64,000 nt of DNA from Ascaris suum. Lineage: Eukaryota > Nematoda > Chromadorea > Rhabditida > Ascarididae. Under the pieces are notes generated by a model. The model saw only the letters and a program-made list of their open reading frames with translations. It was not told where the DNA came from and did not search any database. Positions within the stretch are counted from its first letter, which is position 1. Each line of letters begins with the position of its first letter. Below, in pieces: positions 13,480 to 26,401 of the stretch. The stretch covers positions 6,981,001-7,045,000 of the forward strand of contig CM024188.1 in assembly GCA_013433145.1 (NCBI GenBank), in the 5' to 3' direction. The position numbers and the translations under genes were made by a program.

Positions 13480-15154
13480 AAGGGATCCGCTGCAACGAGT
13501 GCGAGCGCTTTTGCTTTGGATGTGATATGATAATATTCACTATGAACACATGCAGCTTTGTTAGCGGTTGTTCCCGCAGTTTGGCAGCTTCGTTAAGCAG
13601 CTGTGGAAACAGCACTGTTCATGGATATGGTTCAAGACATTTGTTTGGCATAAGTGGAAATGCTGTACCTTCTGAAGTTCAAATATATCGTAATAACCGC
13701 CTATCTGCCTCGCTGAAGATGTCCCATTGATGTAAAGTTGTCACTATTATCTGTCTATCATAAAATGCATGATCGGTTACTGTCGTGACTAATTTTCCTA
13801 TTTTAAACAATTATTGAGGAAACTTATATCACATGATGTTTTTCTGCGAAAATCGTTTTATGTTTCGTTGAACGTAGCCGGAGAATGAAGAAAAAGAAGA
13901 GTAATGAAGATATAATTATTGACACTGTAAATATTTCTGCACCATATCGATTTCTCTGCACTAAATTTGTCATTTTATTAGCAGCCAAATTCAATACTAT
14001 TATCATTGTCTCTAATTTCATTTTTTAAAGTTTTTTGCTGAGTGTCTGCATTCAGCATTATCGGCAGCTTGTTCGCGTGTTACAAGCGTAATTTTTTTGA
14101 AGAGGAGGAAGCGGTTTTTGTTGCTCATAAGTGATACTCAGTAATACGCGCTTAGTGCAGGTGTGAACGCATCAGCACGATAAATCTTCTTTTGAATGAA
14201 AGCTTTAAAATGGTCGACGGCTTTTGGAATCTTCAAAACGTGAGCGATGAATGTGACTATTGCGTTAACCATATCTTCAGTAGCTTCAGTAACTTTTAAA
14301 CAACCAGTTCTTTTACTTACCTATTTCATTAAACATAGGTGCATACCGCAAATGATAGAATCATCGCATTGCAGCATCCGGCATTGACCACCTCCAGTCC
14401 ATTGTTCATTTACACACATGAATCATATACATCCGAGCTGCGCATGCAACGAAACAAAAAAAAAACCAAGAAAAAAAATAGACCCTTTTATGCTATGAAA
14501 TTATTCAAGCGAATGTTGAATAAAATTTTGCTTAGTATGCGAACGAAGCATCATCGAGTTTCGCAGCTGGAAGCAAATAGAGAGTCAATTAAATATGAAA
14601 GTGGCGAAGATTTCAAGTGCATTCATACGCGTAAAATTTCAGGTTGTTTGCGACATACTGACTAGTCAATAATAAACGCTTAACTGAGCGCAAACGCATC
14701 ATCTAGAGAAAGGGCGAACAGTTAGCACATACACGCTAATCATTCATTCTTGACGAGCACTGCGCGGCCACGTTACTGGAGGAAGTCTGGATAGAAATTT
14801 GAAATAAAAAGAGGAGCAACTCATCAGATTCGATTAATTTCTGAACTGAGCTCGAATGTGTTTCATTGCAAAGCATCTCCTCAATTCCAATTAACAGTTT
14901 TTACCTGACATTTAGAAATAACTTCTCCTATTCAGCTTCCTATTTACGCAATCGTAAATGTTTTTTCGTATTCGTCTGATTCTGAAGCTTCTTGGCAGTG
15001 AGGGCAACAGTGAGATGATTTCCTTAAAAGTTATAGAAACATTCATGCTTTTGATATGTGTCTATTCGTTTAATATGTGCGTGGACGGTGGTATGATTTT
15101 GCGGATGCTGACAATTTTGTGGCATATGCAAAATTCACCGAGGAAAATGAGAAT
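13480..15154. other. Intergenic, upstream of the transporter gene
   Basis: No coding exon could be supported apart from open but unconvincing frames. Promoter elements for the downstream transporter gene probably lie in or near this stretch, but none could be picked out by eye. Confidence 0.35.
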
Positions 15155-15167
15155 TTTTCAATTTTAG
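15155..15167 (+). promoter_or_regulatory. Candidate splice or trans-splice acceptor before the transporter start codon
   Basis: TTTTTCAATTTTAG ends at 15167, 14 bases before the ATG at 15182. In nematodes such a site directly upstream of the first ATG often receives a spliced leader. It could equally join an upstream coding exon, since the frame stays open back to this acceptor. Confidence 0.5.
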
Positions 15168-15181
15168 AGGTGACCAGAGAA

Positions 15182-18100
15182 ATGAAAAAGCATGAGGTGG
15201 AAAGAACGGATTTAGAAGAAACGGATGAGGCGGACGTTGAAGCAAAGCTAGAAAGCGCCGGGATTGTTACTCCTCCTGATGGTAAGAAATGCCTTTCTTT
15301 ACTGCTACATGTTTTAAACTGCTAGCTGAAAGAGATTTCCTTTAAATTTTGCGATTTCTTTATTCTAAGCAAGTCAGGTTATTGTAGTCAAAGTGAGGAA
15401 CTAGTAACTTTTGAATGAGGGACTTCGTTGTTGCGCATTGCTAGTCGAATAGTTGCTGCTGCGTCAATAAAAATTATACGGTGAGTATAAGTCAACGAGA
15501 ATCTTTTAATATTGTGTTTTGATGTCTCTGATCTGACTGTTGATCACCGACCGAACCTGTTCCCATCCTCTAGTTCCTCTACTGATCAGCGGTCAACCCA
15601 GTATGCCAAGGAAGACATCTGGAAGTTCAGATGTCTTAGAATATAACAGCTATGTTTTTCTGTATCTTGACGACGTGAAAGTACTCAAATACACTAAGAA
15701 TACATGAATATTAGGAACTCAGTATCGAAATGTAAACGGCTCGGCATTATCTAAGCCGCGAAGCTTGGGATAGTATTCACTGAGTTTATCTTGCTCGCCC
15801 TTATAAAACAGGATGTGCACGTTTCCATGATAGTTTTAAAGCTAACTATAAGTAACGAAAATGGAGACTTGTACTTTTATTGTAGTGGCTTACTGTGAAT
15901 GATTCGCTTGAAAGTTGTGCAGAAGCTGGTTCCTCAAAAAAAGTCAATTTACTTAGAGAAAAGTCTGAGAAAAAAGCTTTGAAACGACACTTGCTTATCG
16001 TTTAATGTTTAGTTTGCAAACAACGCTGCTTAAAGGCGAAAACGTCTGCACTAACTGTGCGGTATATTTGCATCAGATTTGAAACATAGGCATTCTACAG
16101 GTGGCTACGGATGGATTGTTGTAATAGCGTCCTTTTTTGCGAATCTACTTGTCGACGGAGTCATCTTCACTGCTGGGCAATCACTGCTTAGCATTTGGGA
16201 GCGAGAATTCAAAACTACTGCTATGGCAGCATCTTGGGCACAGTCACTATTGGGTGGATGCTATCTACTGGCTGGTTTGTTCTTTATCAGTCATGCTTAC
16301 CACTTTATGCTTTCTGTTCTGTTCGGCTCTAATTGTGCGTACAGACAGCATGAACAAAACATTCCAGCTAATAATCATTAAAATACAGCTACTCAAGCAA
16401 ATTTACGCATTCATGCAAGTTTGTTTCGAAGAGTTCACGAATGTTTTTGTGCCAGAGTATGAAGATCGATCGAAGAGAATCTATTTTCAACCGAGCGATG
16501 AAAAATGCGCTTAGTTGAGCTTGATTGCACATAAATAAGCGAGGAGTTTCGACCAAAATGAATGGCCAACGATCCTGGCTCATTGAAAGTGCGTGCTGGA
16601 AATAAATGCAGATAAGAGCCAATGAAAGAGAAGACCAGGAAATCCAGATGCGAATTTATTCAGTTTGTAGTTTGAACGATGCTTTTGTTGCACAATTTTC
16701 AACGCTATGTTTCGCTTTATTTCATGACCAATTGCAAGCGCTTTGGCGAATCATTTTGGATGTCGAGTGGTGACAATCGCTGGTTCGCTTTTGGCATTTG
16801 GTGGATTTATGCTATCAGTTCTTGTTCCAGCACTTCCTATCCTCTACGTTACTTTCGGTATTGTAGGCGGTATGCAGTTTTTTTCAGTAAATACTCAACT
16901 TTGTCGGTTGAAGCCAGAGGTGGGCACCAAGAAGCGTTATGGTCGCAGTTGCATCATTAAACTAATTACAGAGTTTGTGCTAAAAAACAATATTCACGCT
17001 AAAAATAAGCAAACGCGGTAATTGTGGATTAACAGTAATTGTCTTGCGACGGCTTTCTCAGCCATTCTTTGCAGCAGCCCCTGATTTTCACAAAAGAAAA
17101 AACGGTTAGCGGTAGTTCATCCAAATATAATAACCGCACCCTTCCTGCCACTGCAAGCGAAGTTGGTTGCCACTTCAGCTGCACTGGCAGGTTCATATGT
17201 GCTTGATGGTAATAACATTTATGGTATTCGCCACGCAAGTCCAGTACTTGGCCATGTTATTTCAAGTCCAAGATTCGCTAACTTTATCACGATCGCTATC
17301 ACTACTTCTTTCTGTAAGAATCTCTTGCTGTAATGATTATCACACCTAGTGGTATTTACCGAGACAACTGTAACAGCTTTGCAGCGGCAAGGATAAGCAC
17401 GTGCTGTAATCGCACTTAAATCATTCGGTATGTGGCGATTGCATGAAACTTTCAGCTCACCTTATATCGAAACGGCTCTAGTTATAGTACGCATGATAGC
17501 GAATGCCAAATAACTTTCATAAATAGCTGTGCATCAGCTTGTTTAAGTATTTAGGTCAAAAGTTTCTTCAGGCGGAACGGCTGGTCAGTGCTATGTTGGC
17601 AATAGATTTTTTAGAGGATGTCGTGAAGTCTTTTCGTTGCATGGAGTGAAGATGGGTGAAGTCACTGTAATGGGGCTCATGAAGGTATTTCCGTAAGTGG
17701 GCCAAATATGATGAATAACCGTGGGTATTGTTATGTGAGATTTTAAACGCCGAAGCTTCGTTTTTATTCAGGTATTGGATTCGGACTCATTTATCTTCCT
17801 GCTATTGTTATCGTTAACCAGTACTTCGAGAAAAGAAGAGCATTCGCACTCGGACTTGCTGTATGTGGATCGGGAATCGGTACGACAATATTCTCTCAGG
17901 TAGTTTTCTTAGTTCGCAGTGGCCTAATACGCTTTTCGTCTATGTCAGCTTCAGCTTTTATTTATTATTCCAGTTGGCTTGCGTAACAGTTCAGTCAAAC
18001 ATATTTTCAAGGTTTTCCACTTGAAACTATCCAATCATATATTTCAGATTTTCCCGCTTCTTCTGCGTTTAAACGACAACAATTGGCGAACCTTCCTCAT

Positions 18101-21100
18101 GAATGTTGCAATAATCGTACTACTTTGTATATTGTGTGGCCTCTGTTTTAAGAGCCCACAACCGGATGAAAAACAAGTGGAAGAGGTATACCAGCACAAT
18201 TTCATAGGCAATCGTCGTTCCTTCATATAATTCCTCGAAGAGCATGCGTTGTTGTGCAAGGCTAGTCTTGGCTCGAGATAAAAACTTAATGCTTGTGACA
18301 GATACAAGAAAGCAATTTTGTATTGTTGCTAGGATGAATCAGTGATGTGCTGGAGCGAGTTTTTGTTTTCCTTTTCATCTACTTCTTCTTGATGCACACA
18401 AATATCCCGCTGACTGGGGCTTAAATTGCTCCAAATATTGCCTAGAGCTTGTAAATAACAAATTCTGCTAATGCATATAGGATTAGTGATTCAGGAACAT
18501 ATTATGGTGTTAGTTGTACTTTGTTTCTGCGCACTCTCCATTAGTGGCGGCGGGAATTCATAGAAACAAATGGAAAGTGAAGTAAAAGCGATTAAGAAAA
18601 CAGTTCATAAGAGTGATGGAAGTCGCTTTCATATAAACTGGCATTAATGTGCATGTTGTTCAACTCGAGAGATTCCTAAGTGAACGAAATTCCAGGTCAC
18701 CAAAATAGCAGAAGCTTATCACGAAATGCATCCTCCCGCAACGATATTGGACAGTAAACAGGTTTGTGCTAGTTGTTCTGGCGAGTTTTGACAGCTGTTC
18801 AGAAGGCAAGCTGTGGTTAATATTCGGCTCAGTGATATTCATACACCGAATTACCACGCTTCCTTAGCTTATCGGTTCAACACGAAAGCTCATGGAAGAG
18901 GAGTTTTTCTATAGGCGGCGAGCGAGAAATTATTAGCTTATGAACTACTAAAGGTTTCACATAGCTTTTCGACCGGTTTCAGTCCCACTGGCTGAGGCGG
19001 TATATTGAATTGTGGCTGCTTTCGAACGGACTTTTAATCATTTCTTATTAAACGTTAATGATTGTATTAGAGACCACAGCTTGATCACTGCTAGAGCCGC
19101 CCAAGTTTCTACTCGCGCTCCAGTTCTAGAGAGTTGAACATGGGATTGCGCGTACAAGATTCCAATTAGTGTAGATGCTAATTGCGACTTCAGATCTCCG
19201 CGAAGGCATTTTATCATGCTCACCTCATCTATAATTTTTTCAATCATTGAGCTGCGCTAATTGAGATATAATAAAAGTTGTTGCACAGGTAGACGCAAGT
19301 CCACAAACAAATGGTACTGCGGAAATGATACCAAATTCACGTGCACGAGAGAGAATTGCAACTGAGCAATTCGTTTCTTCTCAGCGTCTTGCGAACCGTG
19401 GATTAGCCAATCGGCCATTCCTTTCGACAATCGAACTGCACGCGGCAAAACATAACGTAAGCCGAATTACAATTCATACATACGATTGAGTAAAATACAA
19501 CGTGATCAAGTGACTACCGATCAGTCTTGTCGCAATTCCGCAATGAAGAGCTCGTCACTACAAAACAAAAGCTTTTCTCGAAAATGATTTTAGGAATTTC
19601 TACGCAAAAGCAACGCAGAATCTGGTTTCAGGTGCGTTCAATTTACTCCTCAGAACTGCTTTACTGCGTAATGTATTTCATGCTCTCGACTCTTGCATTA
19701 GATTTCCGCTCAGAGAAAAGGTTTGAGATTACTGTAACCCGCATTCTATTCCCACTTTTCTTGCCGAGGAAATGTGGTGGCTAATTCTTCAGACATACTA
19801 TAAAACTCGTTAAACGTTGACAGTGGCCCTGCTCGCAGTGACAAAATGTACAGTATTACAATTAATTAACTCCGCAAGCCATGTCCAGTAGAATCCCACC
19901 TTGAATGAACACCCTTAAGCAACCTCGCTTTTCAACAAACCCACTTACTACATCTTCGTCAGTCAGAAAAAGTGAGGATTAGCACTCACAGACACCTTCG
20001 TGGTCTTCCATATAGCGCACATTTTAACCCACCCGACCCTCCTCATTACGAGTGGATAGGTTCCAGTTCTGGGATATCAGTGACTCTCTAGGGTTCCGGT
20101 TTATCGATGCTGAAGTGAATACCGGAACAGTAAAGGTGGTGGTGTGATAAATAGTCATGGATGTTGGTCACTTCATTATTTTAGATCGCTAGCATCGTTT
20201 GGCACAATTTCGCTCACGTATTGTTTTGTATAGGAAAATTGGGGTATTTATATGCATGAGTTGTTATTCAATATATAAGTTTAGAAGCGATGGAGTTTTC
20301 ATTGAATAATTTGCTTAAAGGCAAATAATCTCTGTTGGAGAGAGAATTCTGCATCATCGCAACCAATATGAAATGGAAAGAGCATTTTTTCCAAATGCAG
20401 AATTCACGATGCGGCAAACTGCAAATGAAAACCGTGATTTAAAAGAAACATTTTCTGCAATTTCCCACAAGGATGATGCATTCTCCGATTTTTTTTTTCA
20501 ACTTTACGCTCCTAGCCGTTCCAGAATTTTTTGTTTTTTGAAGAAAGCACGAAATTTGCATTTTTCGCTATTCTTCGGAAATTCAACTTTTCTGCAGATA
20601 GTTTAATTTGATTGAGAATTAACTGCCTAAGTAGTATTCAATGGATCAGCTGAAGAGAGGACTGCTCTTGAAATTGAGGTTATCGAGGCAGATATTTCGA
20701 AAAATTCACAGAAATAGGTCATCTTCAAAAGTGTCAATACAATCTGCAGATCTTGAAGGAAACTTTTCGAGAGAAATCTTAGCTGCTCATTGCATGAAAT
20801 TGAGAAAATCGCCCAGTTCTCTAGTTCTGGACAAAGTCGATGAATTAAAACTTCACAACTACAATTAAGTTCAAAGTTTAGGCAGAAAAATTATACTTTA
20901 ATTTTGATTAAACGACTTAAACACAGTTTGCGTTGATTTACACTGATTTACGTTGAAGTGAAAATTTTCGGAAGGCAAGAAAATTTGCATCTCAGTTGCT
21001 TCAACGGAATTGAATTTTTCCTTTACTCAGTTATTCTGCAAAGTTTTCCGTGAAATCCTCTATGCACCCAGTTTTCTTTAAAACTGAACGGTGAGCGACA

Positions 21101-24100
21101 GATAACGACGTTAAGTAACGAACAGACTGCAAAGTTTTCTAAAATATTCGAAAAGCCTTGAAGATGCCTACGATGTCACTGGAAAAGAGCTGATCACATT
21201 ATCGAAATCACCATCGTCAACTCGTCTAGAAGCGCTCTATTCATCATCTATAAGGAGAAAATGTTCATTTCTGTCAGCCGTGCATTTGACCATGTTTGTT
21301 CAATAATGTGCCAGCCGGATTTCGCTATTGCGCTGCTGCACCCTTGGGTTTATATTGAATGACAGTATCTCCCTCCTTCACTTGCATCGGTGGAATTTTA
21401 TAACACTGACATTTTCTCGTTTCAAAACATAGTTCCGTGAATCGGGTTCTTCTGCGTCAGAGCGAGGTTCTTCTTCTGCCGTTATCGCCACATATTGAAA
21501 GGCTACAAATATGAGCTTGCTGCTGTTATCGATTGTTTTATCCCGTTTAATTCGATATTCTGATCTGCAAATGCATTTGCTCCAAGCACTGAGGATGCTG
21601 TATAACATTTCTTTTTGTACTGTCTGGTGAATGACAGCATTCGCAGCTACTAGCAAAGAAGCTAGAGACAAGACCAGAAAGAAATGATTCCGGAATCGGG
21701 GGTGGCAGCCAGCTCCTTATTTTGGATTCCCTTTTTTCGCTCAGTCCGAGTCCTGAGTCGGAGCTTTATACAACACCTGAATTCGAGCCGAGTCATCTCA
21801 TTTAGTTACAGTTGCCCATCACCCTCCCCTACGCATTTTCCGGCTGAATGCTCCGTTACATGGATCCCCACTGCTGCAGCAAGCATTTTTGGGGAAAGTA
21901 TGATCCTCCTCAATAGCCACCCCTCCTTCTAAAAAAGGCTTCTCGGAAACCGTGCGAAAATTATAACTCCCCTGCTTTATTCGAAATGATACCTGAGGCG
22001 TCACTACGGTGTCATCAAGGGTTGTACGTGAGCGGCAAAGCAGAAATAGTTGAGATAACAGGTCGTTATAGGCCTTTGTTACTCAGTGACGACATATGTG
22101 CCAATTGATAGGCGAAGGATGTTTGGTCGCAGCACGACTTAGCCAAGATCATCAGCAAAAGAAGCATGCATGAGCTTAATCGACCGCTATCGAAGATGGC
22201 AATATTCTATTATGGCTCAACGGTTAGCCTTTCGAGGAGAACTGCACGTGAGTTACTTTCCTTTCTATGATTTCACTGAAAAAGCTATTCGACGATGCAC
22301 TGACAAGTTTTAAAATGTCATAGGCTCTTCTTGGAAGTATGAGCCCCAGAAGAAATTTTAACGATAATGCAAACACGTGAAAATTTGAGGAAACAGTGAT
22401 GCCGACACGAAGTGAAGAAATCATTGCACTAAGATGAAAAACCCATATCTGTGACACATTGTTGTCACTCCTACCCCTCTTCTCCAACTACCTACACAAT
22501 CCCCTCCCCCCTTTCATCTCATTTTTGCCTTCGCATTACAAATGCGATCTTCCCCTTAGCTAGAGCTCACAGTTGCGTCAACTCAACCGATGCATTTATC
22601 TATAACCCTGAAGCCGATTTGCATCCGTCTGTTGACATATTGTCAGTTAACCCAATGGGGTTTTTTGTGTAAAAATGAATTGCGCGTTCGAATAAAGGCC
22701 ATCTGAGTTCATTGCTCAGCTTGACTTTGTTGAAAAAAAATCGTTATTGGTGATTTCATTTGGAAAAATGGAATTGAAAGATTCAAACGAGAAAGGTCTA
22801 GCATTATAAAAAACACGTGAGTAGCATTTGTGAGGTAGGAAGATGGTTGTTTTAGTACAAAGAATATGCTATTCGTGATGCTTTCTCTGAAGCTGAGGAA
22901 GCCTTCCACCAGTACTGCAAACATTCGTAGAAGGTCGTTTGTTTTTTTCGTGGAAACCAGATGTGAATTTATTTCTCATCAGATGAGTCTGAAGCAAGCC
23001 ACGGCTGCTACAGCAAACTGGGGAAACACACTAAAAACTGCTTAAACTTTCCCTTTTTTCATTTTCAAAATATTACGGGCACTGTCAAGTAACGACATCT
23101 TAATGAAGCAGTTCAGGAACAGGGATGCGTAAGAACCGAATTCCTTCCGGTGACCAGCACCCCTCTCGCTATCTGAGCAATCTTGCTCTTCAAGCGACCG
23201 ATGAAGGTGCCGATGCAAGTAACTGGAGACAAGGAGTCCGAGCGGTTTGCGCTATTCTGTCTCTCTTTTTTTTTTTTGAAGAGTCGCTTTCGGCGATCAG
23301 CTTGAGGAAGTAGCAATCGTTTGATTTACTGCCATTTCTTCAGTGAAGCTTGCAAGTCGACTGCGAGACAATGATCTGAATATCATAAAGAGATGAATGA
23401 TTTAAAATTATAACGAGTTTTCTTTATGAGAAGAGTAAAACGTTTTCTTATGCTATAAGCGCTTTATATAAGTTTCAAGCTTACGGCATGTCAAGCATTC
23501 CGCATCAAAACGGTAATGTGTACGATAAATTTTTGAGTGGCACGCAGGTTTATAAATTCTTGAGGGCTGTTCATAGTAGGAATGAGGAAAACGCCTCATG
23601 CGTTTAACGAGAAGCGGCATATTTTGTGCCTCATTATGATGTCGACTTATTACTGCGCAAAGTAAGCCAACATATTCGGTGATGACGAAACGTTACAGGC
23701 AATGCAGTCAATGCTCGACATATCGTTGTTCACAAGTCCCAGCTTCATCATTCTTGCAATCAGTGGATTTCTGACGCTTTGTTGTCTCTTTGTGCCTTTT
23801 ATTTATCTCGGCGAGCAAGTAAGTTCTTCATTTCGTCTCACTGCCAAGCCATCTCATTTACTCTTTTTTCTCCTTATTTATTTTCATTCGAGGGAATATT
23901 TCAGTTAATCATCCAGTCAATCCACTCAACCGATTCCGGAGACCCGTTGAGCTAGGTTTCAAAGTGCACAATCGACGCTGACATAAGTGTCTGATCATGC
24001 GAAATCATGAGCACACTCTAGAACTCTGTTGCAAGCTATGTGACTTATTCGAAAAGAAGCCAGATTTATGTTGTGAGAAGTGGGTGCACTTGTGTGCAGT

Positions 24101-26355
24101 GCCTTTGAGGCGAATGCATCTACTTGCAATAAGCATCGCAGGGAATGCTATAAAAATTTTGTTGACAACACTGCAACAAGAAAGTTCGCTTTGTCAACAG
24201 AATTAAAGTAAACAGGTGGCACACTCCAATCGTGCGAAATCTGGATGCCCTTAATTTTAGGCCTCGCAGGTTGGCGTTTCGAAAGAAAGACAAGCGTTTC
24301 TTCTGACTTCGCTTGGTGTCACTAACATAGTTGGAAGGATATTATGTGGGTATGTTTGCACAATGATGTCTTTGAAGAGTTTGAAAAAAGATCCACAAAG
24401 ATTATATATCTGTTTTGTGAAATGTTATGAAAAGCATGAAGAGAACAGGAAGCATCATCAAGTCCCAAACTTTGCGACGATTCTCACAACCTATGAGGAC
24501 GAAGTGCAGTGGAGATTCCTCGTCCTTGATCGAGTGCTCAGAGAAGGAAGATTTGAAAAATTTTTAGTGCTTGCAGATTCCAGTCGCTAAATCCGAACGA
24601 AGCGTAGACCATGACAAATGATATCTAGCAAATTGGCCTACGCGGAGCAACTTAATACTAATATTTCGCTTAAAAAGCATATTTGTGAGGAACTTATTCG
24701 TAGTTTACATTACAAACTTTTCATTCGTTCGCCACACCAAAATGACATAAATTTGGGAGTGCCAATGAAATGGGGTATAGCTTTTTGTAGTAATAATCTT
24801 CAAATCCTTTAAAGGAACATATACTAATATAGATTCAAAATATATATGGAGCAGATAGCCTTGAATATATATAGATAGCGTTGTTTTAAGGATAATGCAA
24901 GCTAGTGCACTTTCAGCGAGCTCCACACCAATTAGCATCAGCTGCAAGCTATCGAAGCGAAACATTTCCGAGTACAAGTGATATTGTGCTTTATTTTAGA
25001 ATAATATCAGATCTTCCCAGCGTCGACCCTCTAATGGTGTCGAATGTGGCGATCATTGCTGGTGGTGTAGGAACGTTTTGTGTTCCACTGCTCACTGAAT
25101 ACTGGATGTACGTTATATACACAATACCATTCGCGCTCGCAGTAGGTGAAAGATGCTTTTCTTTTCTCTTTCAACTATTTACCTTTTTTTACATCTTAGG
25201 TAGAATGCGTTTCCTGGTATTAAAGAACTGTTGCAGCCGCTAGAGTTGTACCATCCATTCTTCTTGAAATGAAGCCATTCATTGGGAACGAAGCTATTAA
25301 TGGAGGTGTACGCCTTGTCATACGAATATGCTGAGAATGCAACAAGCTGTGCTCATATGACGTTGTAAAAAAAAAAGAAATGAGTGAGACGTAGAATGCA
25401 GTCGCAGGGCATCTCAGAGAACAACCACTTACTGTAAGCTCGAACCACTTTCTAAACTCTCATAAATGGTGTCGATCATTCAATAGGTAAAAATAAAGTA
25501 TAATTGAAGAACAATCACGTAAAACTATCGAGTACCACAGTATAGTTGAAAGTACGCTTCATGTGCGTTCTAGTAACATTTGACTGAGGAAATTATGCTT
25601 CAATCAGTACCTTCCGACGTCATCGATAGCCTTTTCTACAGCATCGTTTGGAGCACTGCGATCAGTAATATGCGTGGAATTACTCGGCCTTGAGAGGCTA
25701 TCCAGTGCATTTGGCATCTTGCTTCTCTTTATGGGAATTGCTGCTTTGGTCGGACCGCCTACTGCAGGTAGGCTGTATGTTAATGATTGCTTGCTCAAAT
25801 GCGTGGAAGACACTGTTTTTCTCAATGTAACTATGGGAAATTTGAGTTAGTACATCGACAACACTTAAAGAATTCGATATACCAAAGGGTGTAATTATAG
25901 CAACAGCAAAATCTTTTCACAGACGGTCAGCAAGAGCATTTCTTTCTCATCCATGTTTTCTGTGTTAAATGAAGAAAGTGTAACTAATTCCCTTTTTTTG
26001 CAACGAACTTTTCCGTCGGAATAATAAACCACGTTGGAGGCCAGCTGATCGAGAAGGAATGTTTTGTTTGAAATCATCATGAGTGCAGAGACGTATTTTG
26101 CATTTCAGCTACTGCCATGGTGAAAAAGAAGCCCCCCAAGACGTATGAAACTTTTCAGCGTTCCTGAAAGATTTGACGGGGAATTACGATCTGTCGTTCT
26201 ACTTGATGGGCTTTCTTATGGCGCTCAGTGGCGTTATATGCATCCCTCTTCGAAGTGTGAGTGCTTATGAGGAAAGAAAACGGCAAAAAGCAGAGAATGA
26301 AAACCAGCAAGCAGAGCTGCAGCCACTGAAAGCGCAGGAATCTGGGGAAGCATAG
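15182..26355 (+). CDS. Monocarboxylate-transporter-like protein (SLC16/MCT family, MFS)
   Basis: Twelve exons join in phase to 532 codons including the stop: 15182-15281, 16101-16274, 16726-16869, 17772-17899, 18048-18185, 18696-18761, 19289-19456, 23699-23818, 24261-24349, 25000-25145, 25642-25767 and 26159-26355. The 531-residue length is normal for MCTs. The family signature PDGGYGW sits at residues 32-38 at the start of helix 1. Helix 4-5 carries YFEKRRAFALGLAVCGSGIG, the typical MCT loop. Residues about 215-305 form the large cytoplasmic loop, followed by helices 7-12 starting at MLDISLFTSPSF. The basic/acidic C-tail is cytoplasmic. The family moves lactate, pyruvate, ketone bodies or other small carboxylates with protons across the plasma membrane; the substrate here is unknown. 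Oddities: the exon-3 acceptor reads AT, and intron 7 is 4.2 kb. All other junctions have GT-AG ends. Confidence 0.9.
16721..16726 (+). promoter_or_regulatory. Non-canonical splice acceptor of transporter exon 3 (AT instead of AG)
   Basis: Protein homology requires exon 3 to start at 16726, giving LLAG followed by PIASALANHFG. The two bases before it are AT within TTATTTCAT, where TTATTTCAG would be a perfect nematode acceptor. The next AG downstream is out of frame. Confidence 0.65.
17068..17313 (+). other. Unexplained open, coding-like stretch inside transporter intron 3
   Basis: A plus-strand frame stays open for about 75 codons and contains ITAPFLPLQAKLVATSAALA and SPVLGHVISSPRFANF. It ends at a reasonable donor (TTTCT followed by GTAAGAATC at 17314). 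It cannot be a transporter exon in the assembled phase and does not resemble MCT helices. A minus-strand frame is also open here. It could be a nested exon, a decayed mobile element or chance. Confidence 0.25.
19457..23698. other. Large transporter intron 7 (4.2 kb), no exon seen
   Basis: The flanking exons join directly in phase 0 (KHN to AMQSMLD), so no exon is needed. I looked for extra loop exons with nematode acceptors and found none convincing. The stretch is AT-rich with a few short ORFs on both strands that lack splice signals. A minor alternative exon cannot be excluded. Confidence 0.6.
26109..26158 (+). other. Possible alternative 5' extension of the last transporter exon
   Basis: A good acceptor (CATTTCAG, ending at 26108) lies 50 bases before the one needed for the conserved last helix (CTTTTCAG, ending at 26158). 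Use of the upstream site stays in frame with the preceding exon for 19 codons, reading through MVKKKPPKTYETF, then stops. That would remove helix 12 and the normal tail. Confidence 0.4.
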
Positions 26356-26395
26356 TGCGACGTAATGCATTCATAAAATGTCTTCAGGAGCGATG

Positions 26396-26401
26396 AATAA
26401 A
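26396..26401 (+). terminator. Polyadenylation signal of the transporter gene
   Basis: A canonical AATAAA lies 41 bases past the TAG stop of the transporter, in the usual position for a nematode cleavage signal. Confidence 0.75.

Noticed and set aside
21378..21671. 97-codon minus-strand ORF in the large transporter intron
   Set aside because: No acceptor or donor frames it well, there is no recognisable domain, and it lies in an intron that needs no exon. It is treated as a chance ORF.
25201..25243. In-phase acceptor at 25200 giving a short end to the transporter
   Set aside because: It stops after 13 codons and lacks MCT similarity. The exon at 25642 joins in the same phase and matches helix 10-11.
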